From positions 62,001 to 126,000 of the forward strand of contig CAVZRJ010000003.1 of NCBI GenBank assembly GCA_963777665.1: 64,000 bases of DNA. Reading direction: 5' to 3'. This document shows positions 53,943 through 62,852 of this stretch, piece after piece. The translations under genes were made by a program, and so were the position numbers. The notes under the pieces are model-generated. The model was given only the letters and a program-made list of their open reading frames with translations, did no database searches and was not told where the DNA came from. The DNA comes from Bog-756 sp963777665 (lineage in GTDB: Bacteria; Actinomycetota; Acidimicrobiia; Acidimicrobiales; RAAP-2). Positions within the stretch are counted from its first letter, which is position 1. Each line of letters begins with the position of its first letter.

Positions 53943-54158
53943 TCACGCCCCCCGCGAGCCGGCTGCACGCAACGGCTGATGGAGGAGCGGCGCGATCAGA
54001 CAGAAGCCGAACGCCCCGGCTGCCAGGGGCACGAGACCGACCATCGACAATGCCAACCATCCCCCATTAAGGGCCAAGCCCACGCCAAGCATCACCAGTC
54101 CGACGAAAAGTCGTGCCCTTCTGCCTATACCCCTGCTCATGAAGTTCACCAAGGTCAT
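53943..54158 (-). CDS. DUF2892 membrane protein
   Basis: A 71-residue two-helix membrane protein (LFVGLVMLGVGLALNGGWLAL, then VGLVPLAAGAFGFCLIAPLL), the module fused to rhodanese in YgaP. ATG 54158 follows AAGGGA. Its promoter contains operator 5. Free DUF2892 proteins often accompany rhodaneses and sulfur-oxidation genes. It heads an operon with the methyltransferase and deacetylase. Confidence 0.8.
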   Translation of the reverse strand: MTLVNFMSRGIGRRARLFVGLVMLGVGLALNGGWLALSMVGLVPLAAGAFGFCLIAPLLHQPLRAAGSRGA

Positions 54159-54182
54159 CCCCTGTCTCCCTTCGATTTGTCC

Positions 54183-54210
54183 AGTATACCCTAGGGGGTA
54201 TTGTGTTCAA
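54183..54210 (-). promoter_or_regulatory. Promoter with CsoR/CstR-type operator 5
   Basis: On the minus strand TTGAAC (54210-54205), a 16-base spacer and TATACT (54188-54183) form a clean promoter. ATACCC-TAGG-GGGTAT (54186-54201) fills the spacer and touches the -10. It drives the DUF2892-methyltransferase-deacetylase operon. Confidence 0.85.
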
Positions 54211-54290
54211 CAGCGCGGCGGCTGGCCTATTCCCGCGTTCGACAGGAGTTCGCAGAGAGGTGGACGGCCGGTGCCCGCCGGAAGACGGCA

Positions 54291-56291
54291 GACCGGACTT
54301 ACTGAGATGGCAGGCACACGACCACCCCGGAAGTAGCGGTTGACCAGGGGGAACTGCCGCGAAGGGGCTTCGGAGGCGTGTTACTACGCGAGCCCGTGAC
54401 CTGGGACTACGCGGAGGGCGTCGGAAGCTCGAAGTCGAGGAAGCGACCGGGTTCGGGGATGCCGAGGGCGGAGAGGATCTCGGCCTGACCGGTGGTGGTG
54501 GCCGATCGTTGGGCCACCCGTCCCTCGGCGGACTCCATGGTGACGAGATGCATGCGATCGAGCTCGTGGCGGACGTTGCGCCACGTGTCACCGGTGCCGT
54601 TCTCGATGACACGCATGAGCAGCAGCCCGAGCCAGCAGAGCTGGATGTGGCTGCGGATCCGATCCTCTCGGTGGTGGAAGACCGGACGCAGTCCGAGTGA
54701 TCCCTTCATGTCCCGCCAGCCGCGCTCGACTTCGAGCAGCTGCTTGTAGGCGAGGGCGAGATCAGTGGGGGTGAGGCTGTCGTCACTGGTGCGCAACAAC
54801 CACTTGCCATCGAGCTTGGCCTCGTTGGCGATGGCCGCCTTGTCAATGCGGAACCGTCCATCATTGAGCCGACGGACCAGACGCCAGAGCGCGGGCGTGG
54901 TGCGCAACCGTCCGGCCAGTTCGTCACGTTTCGATTTCGTCCACTCGTCGGTGCCCTCGATCTGGGTCTCCAGATAGGCGACCAGGTTGGCCCGGACCTG
55001 TTGGTCCCGCTCTTCTGTCTCGGGGTTGAAACACACGACGAAGCGCTGAGACCGCGCACCCTCGCCGACCCGGACCTCTTTTACCTGGAGGTTGCCAGCG
55101 GCGGTGTGAAAGCGGCCCGGACGAGAGAGTGCCTCCTTCGCTTCGCCGCTGGCGTTGCGCAACTTCTCGGCCACCACGTAGTGCCCCCCGCCCCGCTGCA
55201 GGTAGGCCCTATTGGCCACCGAGTTGAAGCCCCGGTCGGCCACCCACACCACCCGGTTGAGCATCCATCCGGCCAGGTCGTCCTTGATGGTGCGGATGAT
55301 CACCTGGTCCGAGGTGTTGCCCGGGAACGTCCAGCACCGCACCGGCACCCCTTCGGCCGTGACGGCCATGCCGAGGACCACCTGGGGCAGGTCGGGTCGG
55401 TGGTCCTTCGAGTGCTTGTTGAACCGACGGACCGCTTGTTCATCGGGTCCCGGGTCGTCGGGACCGACACCACCGGTCGTCGCCTTCTCCTCCGCACCCT
55501 TGGCCAGATCGAGATCGGCCTCGCTGTCGGCCACGTCCCGTTCGAAGTAGGTGGAGGAGGTGTCGACGAAGATGATGTCGCAGGACAGGTTCAACAGGTT
55601 GGCGGTGGTGGAGAAGATGCGCTCGGCGATCTCAGGCAACGCGGCAAGGAGGAAGTCCATCGCTGCATAGGCCGCCTGATCGTCGAAGTCCGGACAGTCA
55701 ACGAGGGCGACGCGTTCCTTCGCCCACTTGACCGCCGCCAACTTCGAAGCCGGATCCAGACACCGCTGGGCGACGAGCGCGAAGCAGATGCGTTCCACTG
55801 CATCGGCATCGATGCGCCGACCGCTGGCCGACGACCGCAGGGCGTCAGCGATGCCTAATCGTTCCCACATCTGGTCGAGCACGAAGGCACCACCGAGTCG
55901 ACGGGAGTCGACGATCTCGATGTCGGATCCAACAAGCGAGCCCGTTGCCGGCAGATCGAGGATCCGGCTGATCGACGAGACGAGCCGCGCCAGCGCCTCC
56001 TTGTCGACCTTGTCCTTCCGACCGAAGTTGTGGATGACCTTGGCCACCGGGACGCCCGTCTCCGGGTGCCGCTCGTTGTGGGCGAGCTGGAGATAGGTGA
56101 CCTTGGAGCCGTCCTTGTTCCGTCGACTGGACTCTCTCAGGTACACACCTACATTGTGACTGAACCCCGCAGGTCAGTCAACTAATCGTGTGCCTACGCT
56201 TTTCAGACTTTCCGAGCCCCCGAAACACTCTGACCAGGGACGATGTCATGCCGGACCCCCGAAAATGCCTACGAACTCAGTAAGTCCGGTC
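54291..56291. mobile_element. IS1634-family insertion sequence
   Basis: A 2.0-kb element bounded by 26-bp inverted repeats. The outer 16 bases GACCGGACTTACTGAG are identical at 54291-54306 and, inverted, at 56276-56291; the next ten match at seven. It carries one transposase on the minus strand. No target duplication is evident at the ends. The 166 bases from 56292 to the alcohol dehydrogenase hold only an unresolved tRNA-like T-loop. Confidence 0.85.
54407..56146 (-). CDS. IS1634-family transposase
   Basis: A 579-residue DDE transposase of the IS4-group IS1634 family. It begins MYLRESSRRNKDGSKVTYLQ, typical of this family, and DIIFVDTSSTYFERD, VVWVADRGFNSVANRAYL and the late LEVERGWRDMKGSL contain the catalytic carboxylates. 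The frame is intact, so the element may be active. It lies inside the inverted repeats at 54291-56291. Confidence 0.93.
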   Translation of the reverse strand: MYLRESSRRNKDGSKVTYLQLAHNERHPETGVPVAKVIHNFGRKDKVDKEALARLVSSISRILDLPATGSLVGSDIEIVDSRRLGGAFVLDQMWERLGIADALRSSASGRRIDADAVERICFALVAQRCLDPASKLAAVKWAKERVALVDCPDFDDQAAYAAMDFLLAALPEIAERIFSTTANLLNLSCDIIFVDTSSTYFERDVADSEADLDLAKGAEEKATTGGVGPDDPGPDEQAVRRFNKHSKDHRPDLPQVVLGMAVTAEGVPVRCWTFPGNTSDQVIIRTIKDDLAGWMLNRVVWVADRGFNSVANRAYLQRGGGHYVVAEKLRNASGEAKEALSRPGRFHTAAGNLQVKEVRVGEGARSQRFVVCFNPETEERDQQVRANLVAYLETQIEGTDEWTKSKRDELAGRLRTTPALWRLVRRLNDGRFRIDKAAIANEAKLDGKWLLRTSDDSLTPTDLALAYKQLLEVERGWRDMKGSLGLRPVFHHREDRIRSHIQLCWLGLLLMRVIENGTGDTWRNVRHELDRMHLVTMESAEGRVAQRSATTTGQAEILSALGIPEPGRFLDFELPTPSA

Positions 56292-56457
56292 AGAAGGTCA
56301 ATGCCCACTCGCCACATGATGGTTCGACTCCTTTGGCCCCAGCTTTGTCTACCGTCTGTGGCAGCGGGCGCTCCGACGGCGACGACCCAATCACCCTGCT
56401 TGATGACCGGCTGCCTCCGCAAGGCGCTGCTCGGACTACCCGCCGCAGGAGGTCGTC

Positions 56458-57557
56458 ATGAAGGCACTCGTCTACAAGGGTCCCGGCAAAAGGGCGTGGG
56501 AAGAGGTGCCCGACCCGAAGATCGAACAGTCGACCGACGTCATCGTGCAGATGGTCGCCACCACGATCTGTGGCACGGACCTCCACATTCTCAATGGCGA
56601 TGTCCCTGAGGTGGATGTCGGCCGCATTCTGGGACACGAGGGGATTGGTGTGACCACGGCGGTCGGTGACGGGGTCACGCAACTGGACGTCGGAGACCGG
56701 GTCATCCTCGTGTGCGTGAGTTCCTGTGGGCGGTGCTCGACTGTCGCAAGGGGCTCTACAGCCACTGCCTCGATCCGGAGGGTATGGCGGGTATCGGGTG
56801 GATCTTCGGCTACATGATCGATGGGACACAAGCCGAATACGTCCGGGTCCCGTTCGCCGAGAACTCGGTGTACAAGGTCCCCGGAGGCATGACCGATTCC
56901 GAGGGCATCCTGCTCTCCGACATCCTGCCGACCGAATTCGAGATCGGCGTGCAGTACGGACACGTGGCCCCGGGTGATGTCGTCGCCGTGATCGGGTCCG
57001 GGCCGGTGGGGCTCCCCGCCGTGATGACGGCACGCCTCTACGGCCCGTCGAAGATCATTGCCATCGACCTCGACGATTCCCGACTGGCACGGGCCAACGA
57101 TTTCGGCGCCACAGACACGGTCAACTCGGTGGACCCGGACTGGAAGGATCAGGTGCTCGCACTCACCGACGGCCTCGGGGTCGACGTCGCCATCGAGGCG
57201 GTGGGGGCTCCCGAGACGTTCACCATGACGGCGGCCATCGTCCGCCCGGGGGCCAACGTCGCCAACATCGGTGTGCACGGCAAGTCGGTCGACCTCGCCC
57301 TCAACGAGCTCTGGGTCAAGAACATCGACATCTCGATGGGCCTGGTCAACACGAACACCTTCGGGATGCTGCTGAAGATCGTCGCCGAGCACAAGCTTCC
57401 TGCCGAGAAGTTCGTCACGCACGAGTTCTCGTTCGACCAGATGCTGGAGGGCTACGACGTCTTCGGGCATGCATCGGAGCACGAGGAGCTCAAGGTTCTC
57501 ATACATCCACTTAGCTTGCAATTAAACCCTCACTACCTCGTCACGCTGACTTTTTAA
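56458..57557 (+). pseudogene. Zinc-dependent alcohol dehydrogenase, frameshifted and interrupted by IS
   Basis: The sequence begins MKALVYKGPGKRAWEEVPDP and has CGTDLHILNGDV, LGHEGIGV and VCVSSCGRCS, the zinc ligands. At 56739 one base is missing: TCG-AC-TGT should be TCG-TAC-TGT to give CSYCRKGLYSHC. The remainder reads in the next frame with VIGSGPVGLPAVMTARLYGP (NAD-binding). An IS inserted after TTA 57511-57513 supplies the last residues up to 57557. Joining 57513 to 60351 continues an open frame to a stop at 60436, so the IS did break a longer frame. Probably inactive. Confidence 0.82.
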
Positions 57558-58898
57558 TGACTGGATAGCGCTGTCGAGGGCCGGTGACGGTGCCCTTGGG
57601 GCGTCCTGGGCCGGCCCGATCGGATTTCGGTGGACTGGCTGGGGTGCCGATCGTCGCACGAAGTCGACGAAATCCCCGCCGCACACGCGCCGGGGTGAGT
57701 TTGGCCGCACCGAGCGGCCGTTCCCAGGGCAGTCGGAGGTCGTCGACGAGACCACGAGCGAGGCGTAGCTGGGTCAGCGCGGCGAGGACGATCCATGTCC
57801 AACGATCGGCCTGTTCAGGTGTGCACAGACTCGGTGTCGTCCACCCGAGTGTGTTCTTCGAGAAGCGGTAGGTGTGCTCGAGGTCGAAGCGACGCAGATA
57901 GGCCCGGAAGCACAGGTCGAGGTCAGGCTCGCCGTCGCCTCCCCACCACAGCCACAAGGTCTTTTTGGCCCGGCCATCGGGCCGAGGCAGGTGTTCGACG
58001 TCGACGCGCAACACACTGCCGCGCACGATGGGCGGTGCGTCGTCGCCCGCCCAACGACCGCGTCCGATGATCCTCGGGTGCACGCCGTGCCAGGCCCGGA
58101 CCCGCACCGTGCCGTAACGGGGATCGGTGGTGGCAAGCTCGGCGTCGGGGCGGCCCATCGTGCGCGCCTCGGAAAGCTTGAGGCGTCTGCCGTGGCGCCG
58201 GGGCCGACCGCCGCGTCCTTGGCCCGCGTGGCGATGGATCGCGGTAGAAGACGCGGTCGCCCCGGATGCGCACCAGCACCTGGGCGCGGGTTTGGTCCAG
58301 CCCGGCGGTCGAGCGCGATGGGGTCGTAGCCGGCGTCGAAGACGAACATCGGGACCGCCGCCGGCGTCCCGAGCCGCTCGACCAGCTCTTGGACCTGCTC
58401 GATGGTGGCAGTGGTGGCGTCCTCGTCGGGATGGATGCGCCGGGCGTCGAGGGGTGCAGTCCAGCTGTCGGCGCTGAAGTCAAGCTGGGCGATCCACTGG
58501 TAGGACCAGCCGGCCACGATGGGCTGGCCGGCCGAGTGTTTGGACGCCGAGTAGTAAAAGCCCCGCTCAGGGCTGCACTCTGCGTCGCAGCGGTCCCAGG
58601 TCGAGGCGTCGACGGCGAAGATCTCGGGCCACCCCGTCGGCCGGTGCTCGACCAAGAGATCCTTGAAGCGCTCCTCGTCGAGGCGACCACGCACCAGGCC
58701 CTTGTAGAGCGAGCCATGGGAGCGGCGGAACTCGGGCTCCAAGGAGAGCGACGGAACAGAGGCCACGGGGCCACCGGTGCACAGCGCGGCGTCGCACAGT
58801 TCGAAGAGGGCGTCGCCCCAACGGGTCAGGCACCGATGGAACCCGGCCCGGAAGGTCGAGAGGCGTTGTCGCTGCTCATTGCTCGAGGCCCTGGTCAT
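57541..58898 (-). pseudogene. NF041680-type transposase, two frameshifts
   Basis: The reading starts at ATG 58898 (TRASSNEQRQRLSTFRAGF) and shows EIFAVDASTWDRCDAE and VFDAGYDP, catalytic aspartates of a DDE transposase. It leaves this frame near 58315 (next reading TRAQVLVRIRGDRVFYRD) and again near 58240 (next reading RAKKTLWLWWGGDGEPDL to the stop at 57541). All three pieces follow one another correctly, so two one-base insertions have disabled the gene, or are sequence errors. Confidence 0.75.
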
Positions 58899-58955
58899 AT
58901 CTGAGAGTATTACTACTCGCATCCCTCTGGAGTGGGATACTCGGTCAGGAGAGCC

Positions 58956-59312
58956 ATGGCTACCAAGCGAACGACCCAGCGCCTCGAGGGCTACGAGCAT
59001 CGCTACCGCGAGCTCGCCCAACAGTTGGCCGACATCGGCTACATCGCGTCAGGATCGCTCGCGTCGCGCTTCACCCGCTGTGGCAAGCCACACTGTGCCT
59101 GCGCGGCGGACCCGCCCAAGCTGCACGGGCCCTATTGGCACTGGAGCACCAAGGTGGACGGCAAGACCGTCAACCGGCGGCTCAACGATCGAGAAGCAGC
59201 CCTCTACAGCGCGTGGATCGACAACGACCGCCGGGCTCGCGAGTTGCTGGTGAAGATGCGCGAGGTAGCGGCTAAGGCTGCCTCACTCATCATCGAAGAG
59301 GACGCCTCGTAG
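58956..59312 (+). CDS. DUF6788-type IS accessory protein
   Basis: A 118-residue basic helical protein: RLEGYEHRYRELAQQLADIG, then TRCGKPHCACAADPPKLHGP with a cysteine cluster (CGKPHCAC) possibly binding zinc, then GKTVNRRLNDREAALYSAWI. Such DUF6788 proteins accompany this type of transposase in actinobacterial elements. It is divergent from the transposase inside the same inverted repeats. ATG 58956 follows CAGGAGAG. Its role in transposition is unknown. Confidence 0.75.
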   Translation: MATKRTTQRLEGYEHRYRELAQQLADIGYIASGSLASRFTRCGKPHCACAADPPKLHGPYWHWSTKVDGKTVNRRLNDREAALYSAWIDNDRRARELLVKMREVAAKAASLIIEEDAS

Positions 59313-59339
59313 GGACATCAGGGTTTAATTGCAAGCTTA

Positions 59340-60347
59340 GAGGCCGCGTGGATAGGGACGTAGGACGCGACCCTGTCAAGTATTTCCTGCTGAGGGCCGG
59401 TGACCATCCACCGGTCGTGGTGGTGGCCCCGAGACAATCGGGGTGCTGTTCCACCCACCAACGACCAAGTGGAGGTACCCCATTATCATGCGCGCGCTCG
59501 AGCCTGAAGTGTTCGATACCGTCTGGGCTGCCATCGATGCCCTACTCCCGATTCGTGCGGAGACCCACCCGCTTGGGTGTCACCGTCCCCGGGCGTCCGA
59601 CCGAGACTGCTTCGAGGTGATGTTGGTCCACCTGGTCACCGGGTGCTCGTGGGAGGACGCCGAGCGCTTGTGCGGGTACAAGGTGTCCGACACCACGGTC
59701 CGCGCCCGGCGCGACGAATGGGAGAAGGCAGGAGTCTTCGACGCCGTGGCCGCTGAGGCGATCCGCGCCTACGACAAGATCATCGGTCTCGACCTCACCG
59801 AGGTGGCGGTCGACGGGTCGCTGCAGAAAAGTCCTGGTGGAGGTGAGGGTACCGGCAAGAACCCGACTGATCGGGCCAAGCTCGGCTGGAAGTGGTCGAT
59901 CCTCACCGACGCCAAGGGCATCCCGGTAGGCTGGGCCATTGACGGTGCCAACCGCAACGACTCGGTGATGCTCGAGCCGACCCTGGCTAATGCCGCCGAA
60001 CGTGGACTGCTCTGCGACATCGAGACCATCTGGCTCGACCGGGGCTATGACTCCGACGCCACCCGGAGGCGACTAGAAGACCTCGGGATCAACGATGCCG
60101 TCATCGCCAAGAAGCGCAAGCGCGGATCGCCGTCCCCGGCCACGAAGCTCCCCATGGGACTGCGCTGGCCGGTCGAGCGCACCAACTCGTGGCTCTCGAA
60201 CTTCGGTGCACTCCGGCGCAACACCGACCGCAAGACGAGCCATCGTCTGGCTCAATTCGCCCTGGCGGTCACCTTCTTGCTCACGGCCAAGCTCATCGAC
60301 TGGCGCAACCGATGGTCACCAGGATGTGTCCCTATCCGCTGAGCCTC
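59340..60347. mobile_element. IS5-family insertion sequence in the same TTA target
   Basis: A 1.0-kb element with imperfect 20-bp terminal repeats: GAGGC at each outer end and GGATAGGGAC inside, 16 of 20 positions matching (59340-59359 and 60328-60347). TTA flanks both sides (59337-59339 and 60348-60350), matching the TNA target of IS427-like members. It abuts the preceding element, so the target TTA was used twice. Confidence 0.88.
59443..60342 (+). CDS. IS5-family transposase
   Basis: A 299-residue DDE transposase: LDLTEVAVDGSLQKSPGG with the first aspartate, TIWLDRGYDSDATRRRL with the second, and GLRWPVERTNSWLSNFGAL with the glutamate. The helix-turn-helix near EDAERLCGYKVSDTTVRARR is usual. 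The frame is complete. GTG 59443 is taken as start because FHPPTTKWRYP matches family beginnings; ATG 59488 is the alternative. Confidence 0.93.
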   Translation: MLFHPPTTKWRYPIIMRALEPEVFDTVWAAIDALLPIRAETHPLGCHRPRASDRDCFEVMLVHLVTGCSWEDAERLCGYKVSDTTVRARRDEWEKAGVFDAVAAEAIRAYDKIIGLDLTEVAVDGSLQKSPGGGEGTGKNPTDRAKLGWKWSILTDAKGIPVGWAIDGANRNDSVMLEPTLANAAERGLLCDIETIWLDRGYDSDATRRRLEDLGINDAVIAKKRKRGSPSPATKLPMGLRWPVERTNSWLSNFGALRRNTDRKTSHRLAQFALAVTFLLTAKLIDWRNRWSPGCVPIR

Positions 60348-60656
60348 TTAGTAGACGGACAGCGGGCACTGCATGGCCGGGTCAGGCACAGACGCGTGTC
60401 TTCGACCCCATGATGAGGGTTGTTGGCCCGGCATAGCTCCCGGAGTGCGGTGCGCGGGACGTGACCATCGCTCTGCATTCCGACCTCGAACCTCTCGCCG
60501 CCATGCTTGGAACCTGGGCTAGGACCGGCCACGGCGAGTATCCGCGAAGGGTGCGCCCTCGTGGCAGATCCCGGACTGGGAGTACAGCGCCAGATCAGGC
60601 TCAAAGAGGGACGAAATGCCCTAGTCGGATCGGGATATGTGACCGACGATGGGGTC
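60348..60656. other. 309-base gap with no gene
   Basis: After the IS5 element and its TTA lie 309 bases before the SQR start. Bases 60351-60436 continue the frame of the alcohol dehydrogenase that the insertions interrupted (RRTAGTAWPG onward) to a TAG at 60434-60436. The remainder shows no credible ORF, ribosome-binding site or ATACCC-type operator. A TATGTG near 60635 is a weak -10 candidate for the SQR gene. Confidence 0.5.
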
Positions 60657-61901
60657 ATGAGCAAACGGATCGTGATCCTGGGCGGGGGAACCGGAGGGAC
60701 GCTCAGCGCCAACCGTCTGCGGCGGCTCTTTCCCACAGAAGACGTCGAGATCGTCGTCGTGGACCAGAACGACGACCACGTCTACCAGCCAGGCCTTCTC
60801 TTCGTCCCGTTCGGGTTGACCCATATCGACGAGATCGTCCGCTCTCGGCATCATCAGCTGCACCGGGGCATCGGATTCCGCCAGGTCGCGATCGAGCGCG
60901 TCGACATCGACAGGGGCATGGTGCATCTTGGAGACGGTACAGAACTGAGCTATGACGTACTCGTCGTCGCTTCCGGCTCCATCTTGGTCGAGGAGGAGAC
61001 CGAAGGACTCACCGGGCCGGGGTGGATGAAGAAGGTCTTCACCTTCTACGACGTCGCGGGAGCCGCCGCGCTGCACGGTGCACTCGAGGAATTCGATGGG
61101 GGCCGTTTGGCGGTCAACGTGGTCGACATGCCCATCAAGTGCCCGGTTGCACCGCTCGAGTTCTGTTTCCTGGCCGACTGGTTCTTTCAGCAGGCCGGCA
61201 TTCGCGATCGGGTCGAGTTGACGTATGTGACTCCCCTCGACGGCGCCTTCACCAAGCCGGTGGCATCAAAGACGCTGGGTGGATTGCTCGAGGAGAAAAG
61301 CGTGGCCCTGGTGACCGAGTTCAACACCGGCGAGGTGGACGGATCCGGCGGACGACTCATCTCCTACGATGGACGTGAGGTCGGTTTCGACCTGGCCGTG
61401 GTGGTTCCCCTGCATGGTGGCGCCAGCTACGTGACGAGATCCCCGGGGCTCGGGGACGAGTTGGGCTTCGTGCCGGTGGACGAGCACACGCTGCAGTCGA
61501 CCGCCAGACCAAATGTCTTCGCCATCGGCGACGCCGCTGGGGTTCCCACATCGAAGGCTGGGTCGGTCACCCACTTCGAGGGAGAGGTCCTGGTCGAGAA
61601 CGTCCGGCGGTTCCTGGCCGACGAGCCCCTGGACGGCAGTTTCGACGGGCACACCAACTGCTTCATCGAGACCGGGTTCGGCAAGGCACTGCTCATCGAC
61701 TTCAACTATGACACCGAGCCGCTGCCCGGGCACTTCCCGGCCTCGGTTGGGCTATCACTGTTGAAGGAGTCGCGGGTCAACCACCTCGGGAAGCTGATGT
61801 TCCAGCCGCTCTACTGGCACAGCCTGCTGCCCGGCCGCGACCTTCCCGGTGTCGGCACGGCCATGCCGACCCGGGGCAAGGACTTCCAGAGCGTCCCATG
61901 A
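60657..61901 (+). CDS. Sulfide:quinone oxidoreductase-like flavoprotein
   Basis: A 414-residue FAD enzyme of the SQR/FCC family, oxidising sulfide to sulfane sulfur and reducing quinone. The FAD motif is ILGGGTGGTLSANRLRR; C162 and C170 (IKCPVAPLEFCFL) and C335 (HTNCFIETG) are the candidate redox cysteines. NVFAIGDAAGVPTSKAG is the second FAD motif. The C-terminal MFQPLYWHSLLPGRDL is amphipathic, as in membrane-bound SQR. ATG 60657 has a weak RBS; GTG 60639 is possible. TusE, DsrE and MshC-like genes follow. Confidence 0.87.
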   Translation: MSKRIVILGGGTGGTLSANRLRRLFPTEDVEIVVVDQNDDHVYQPGLLFVPFGLTHIDEIVRSRHHQLHRGIGFRQVAIERVDIDRGMVHLGDGTELSYDVLVVASGSILVEEETEGLTGPGWMKKVFTFYDVAGAAALHGALEEFDGGRLAVNVVDMPIKCPVAPLEFCFLADWFFQQAGIRDRVELTYVTPLDGAFTKPVASKTLGGLLEEKSVALVTEFNTGEVDGSGGRLISYDGREVGFDLAVVVPLHGGASYVTRSPGLGDELGFVPVDEHTLQSTARPNVFAIGDAAGVPTSKAGSVTHFEGEVLVENVRRFLADEPLDGSFDGHTNCFIETGFGKALLIDFNYDTEPLPGHFPASVGLSLLKESRVNHLGKLMFQPLYWHSLLPGRDLPGVGTAMPTRGKDFQSVP

Positions 61902-61943
61902 CCGCACGAGCCGCTCGTCAGATCAAAGGATAAGGAGTCCACC

Positions 61944-62261
61944 ATGCCTACCGCCACCTATGCCGGTACCACCGTTGCCGTCAACGATGACGGGTTCTTC
62001 GAGAACCCGAGCCACTGGACCGAAGCCATGGCGCCGGAGATCGCCAGGGAACTAGGCATCGACGAACTCACGGAGCCTCATTGGCAGGTGATCAAGTTCA
62101 TGCGGACCGAGTACGCCGAGAAGGGAACCGGACCGACCGTCCGTGTCCTCGGAAAGACGTCCGGCATCTCGATCAAGGAGCTCTACCAGCTGTTTCCGAA
62201 GGGCCCGGCCAAGACGGCCGCCAAGATCGCTGGTATCCCCAAGCCGCGCGGCTGTATCTAG
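61944..62261 (+). CDS. TusE/DsrC-family sulfur carrier
   Basis: A 105-residue sulfur-relay protein. It ends IAGIPKPRGCI with the conserved penultimate cysteine (C104). The second DsrC cysteine, about ten residues upstream, is alanine here (KTAAKIAG), so it is the single-cysteine TusE-like form that carries persulfide rather than forming the DsrC trisulfide. WTEAMAPEIARELGIDELTE is the family core. RBS AAGGAG lies upstream. It probably accepts sulfur from the adjacent SQR/DsrE system. Confidence 0.9.
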   Translation: MPTATYAGTTVAVNDDGFFENPSHWTEAMAPEIARELGIDELTEPHWQVIKFMRTEYAEKGTGPTVRVLGKTSGISIKELYQLFPKGPAKTAAKIAGIPKPRGCI

Positions 62262-62299
62262 CCGCTCGGTCGGTCTCCGATCACACAGAAAGGTGCACT

Positions 62300-62767
62300 A
62301 TGAGTGACCCGATCGAAAAGGTGTCGATCATCGTCTCGAAAGGATCGCTGGAGGGCGTCTATCCGGCGCTGATCATGGCCAATGGCGCCCGCGCCGAAGG
62401 CATCGAGGCAAATCTCTTCTTCACGTTCTTCGGCCTCGACGTGGTCCATCGGTCGACGATCGACCACATCAAGGTGGCCACCGTCGGAAACCCCGGCCTG
62501 CACCTGGCCACGATCGCGGGCGGCCTGCCGGGAGTGTCGTCGGTCATGACCCACTACCTCGAGAAGAAGATGGAGAAGCTCGACATCCCCCCGATTCCCG
62601 AGTTCGTCGAGATGATCGCCGACACCGGGGCGGGGATCTACGCCTGCAAGGCATCGACGGATCTGTTCGACCTGAGCAAAGAGGACCTGATCGGACAGGT
62701 CATTGACATCATCACTGTCGGTGAGTTCTACGCCATGGCTGCCGGTGGTGAGATCATCTTCACATAA
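62300..62767 (+). CDS. DsrE2-like sulfur transferase
   Basis: A 155-residue DsrE/DsrF-fold protein, DsrE2-like: KVSIIVSKGSLEGVYPALIM at the start, FFTFFGLDVVHRS and the conserved cysteine in GAGIYACKAS. DsrE2-type proteins bind and pass sulfane sulfur. ATG 62300 follows AAAGGTG, 38 bases behind TusE. Together with SQR and TusE it forms a sulfide-to-carrier relay; an Hdr or Dsr oxidation complex is not seen in the window. Confidence 0.88.
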   Translation: MSDPIEKVSIIVSKGSLEGVYPALIMANGARAEGIEANLFFTFFGLDVVHRSTIDHIKVATVGNPGLHLATIAGGLPGVSSVMTHYLEKKMEKLDIPPIPEFVEMIADTGAGIYACKASTDLFDLSKEDLIGQVIDIITVGEFYAMAAGGEIIFT

Positions 62768-62852
62768 CGCTCGGTGGTGCGCTTTGACGAAACGGGGGTC
62801 TGAAGCAGGACGACCGCCCTGACCATCCGGCCACGAACATCGGAGGACGGTA

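Larger units (their letters stand above)
57514..59336. mobile_element. Insertion sequence with DUF6788 passenger and TTA target duplication
   Basis: A 1.82-kb element with perfect 17-bp inverted repeats, GCTTGCAATTAAACCCT at 57514-57530 and its complement at 59320-59336, flanked by TTA (57511-57513 and 59337-59339). It encodes a degenerate transposase on the minus strand and a divergent DUF6788-type gene. The next IS starts at 59340, directly behind the TTA. Confidence 0.87.

Noticed and set aside
56292..56457. tRNA 3'-like sequence (GGTTCGACTCC then TTGGCCCC) upstream of the alcohol dehydrogenase
   Set aside because: No matching acceptor 5' strand, D-arm or anticodon stem precedes it, and the T-stem does not pair. 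It could be an attachment-site scrap, but nothing supports this.
60351..60656. Small gene on the minus strand (PRTALRELCRANNPHHG)
   Set aside because: It slightly recalls HNH-nuclease context but lacks catalytic residues, a start site and length. I treat the gap as non-coding.
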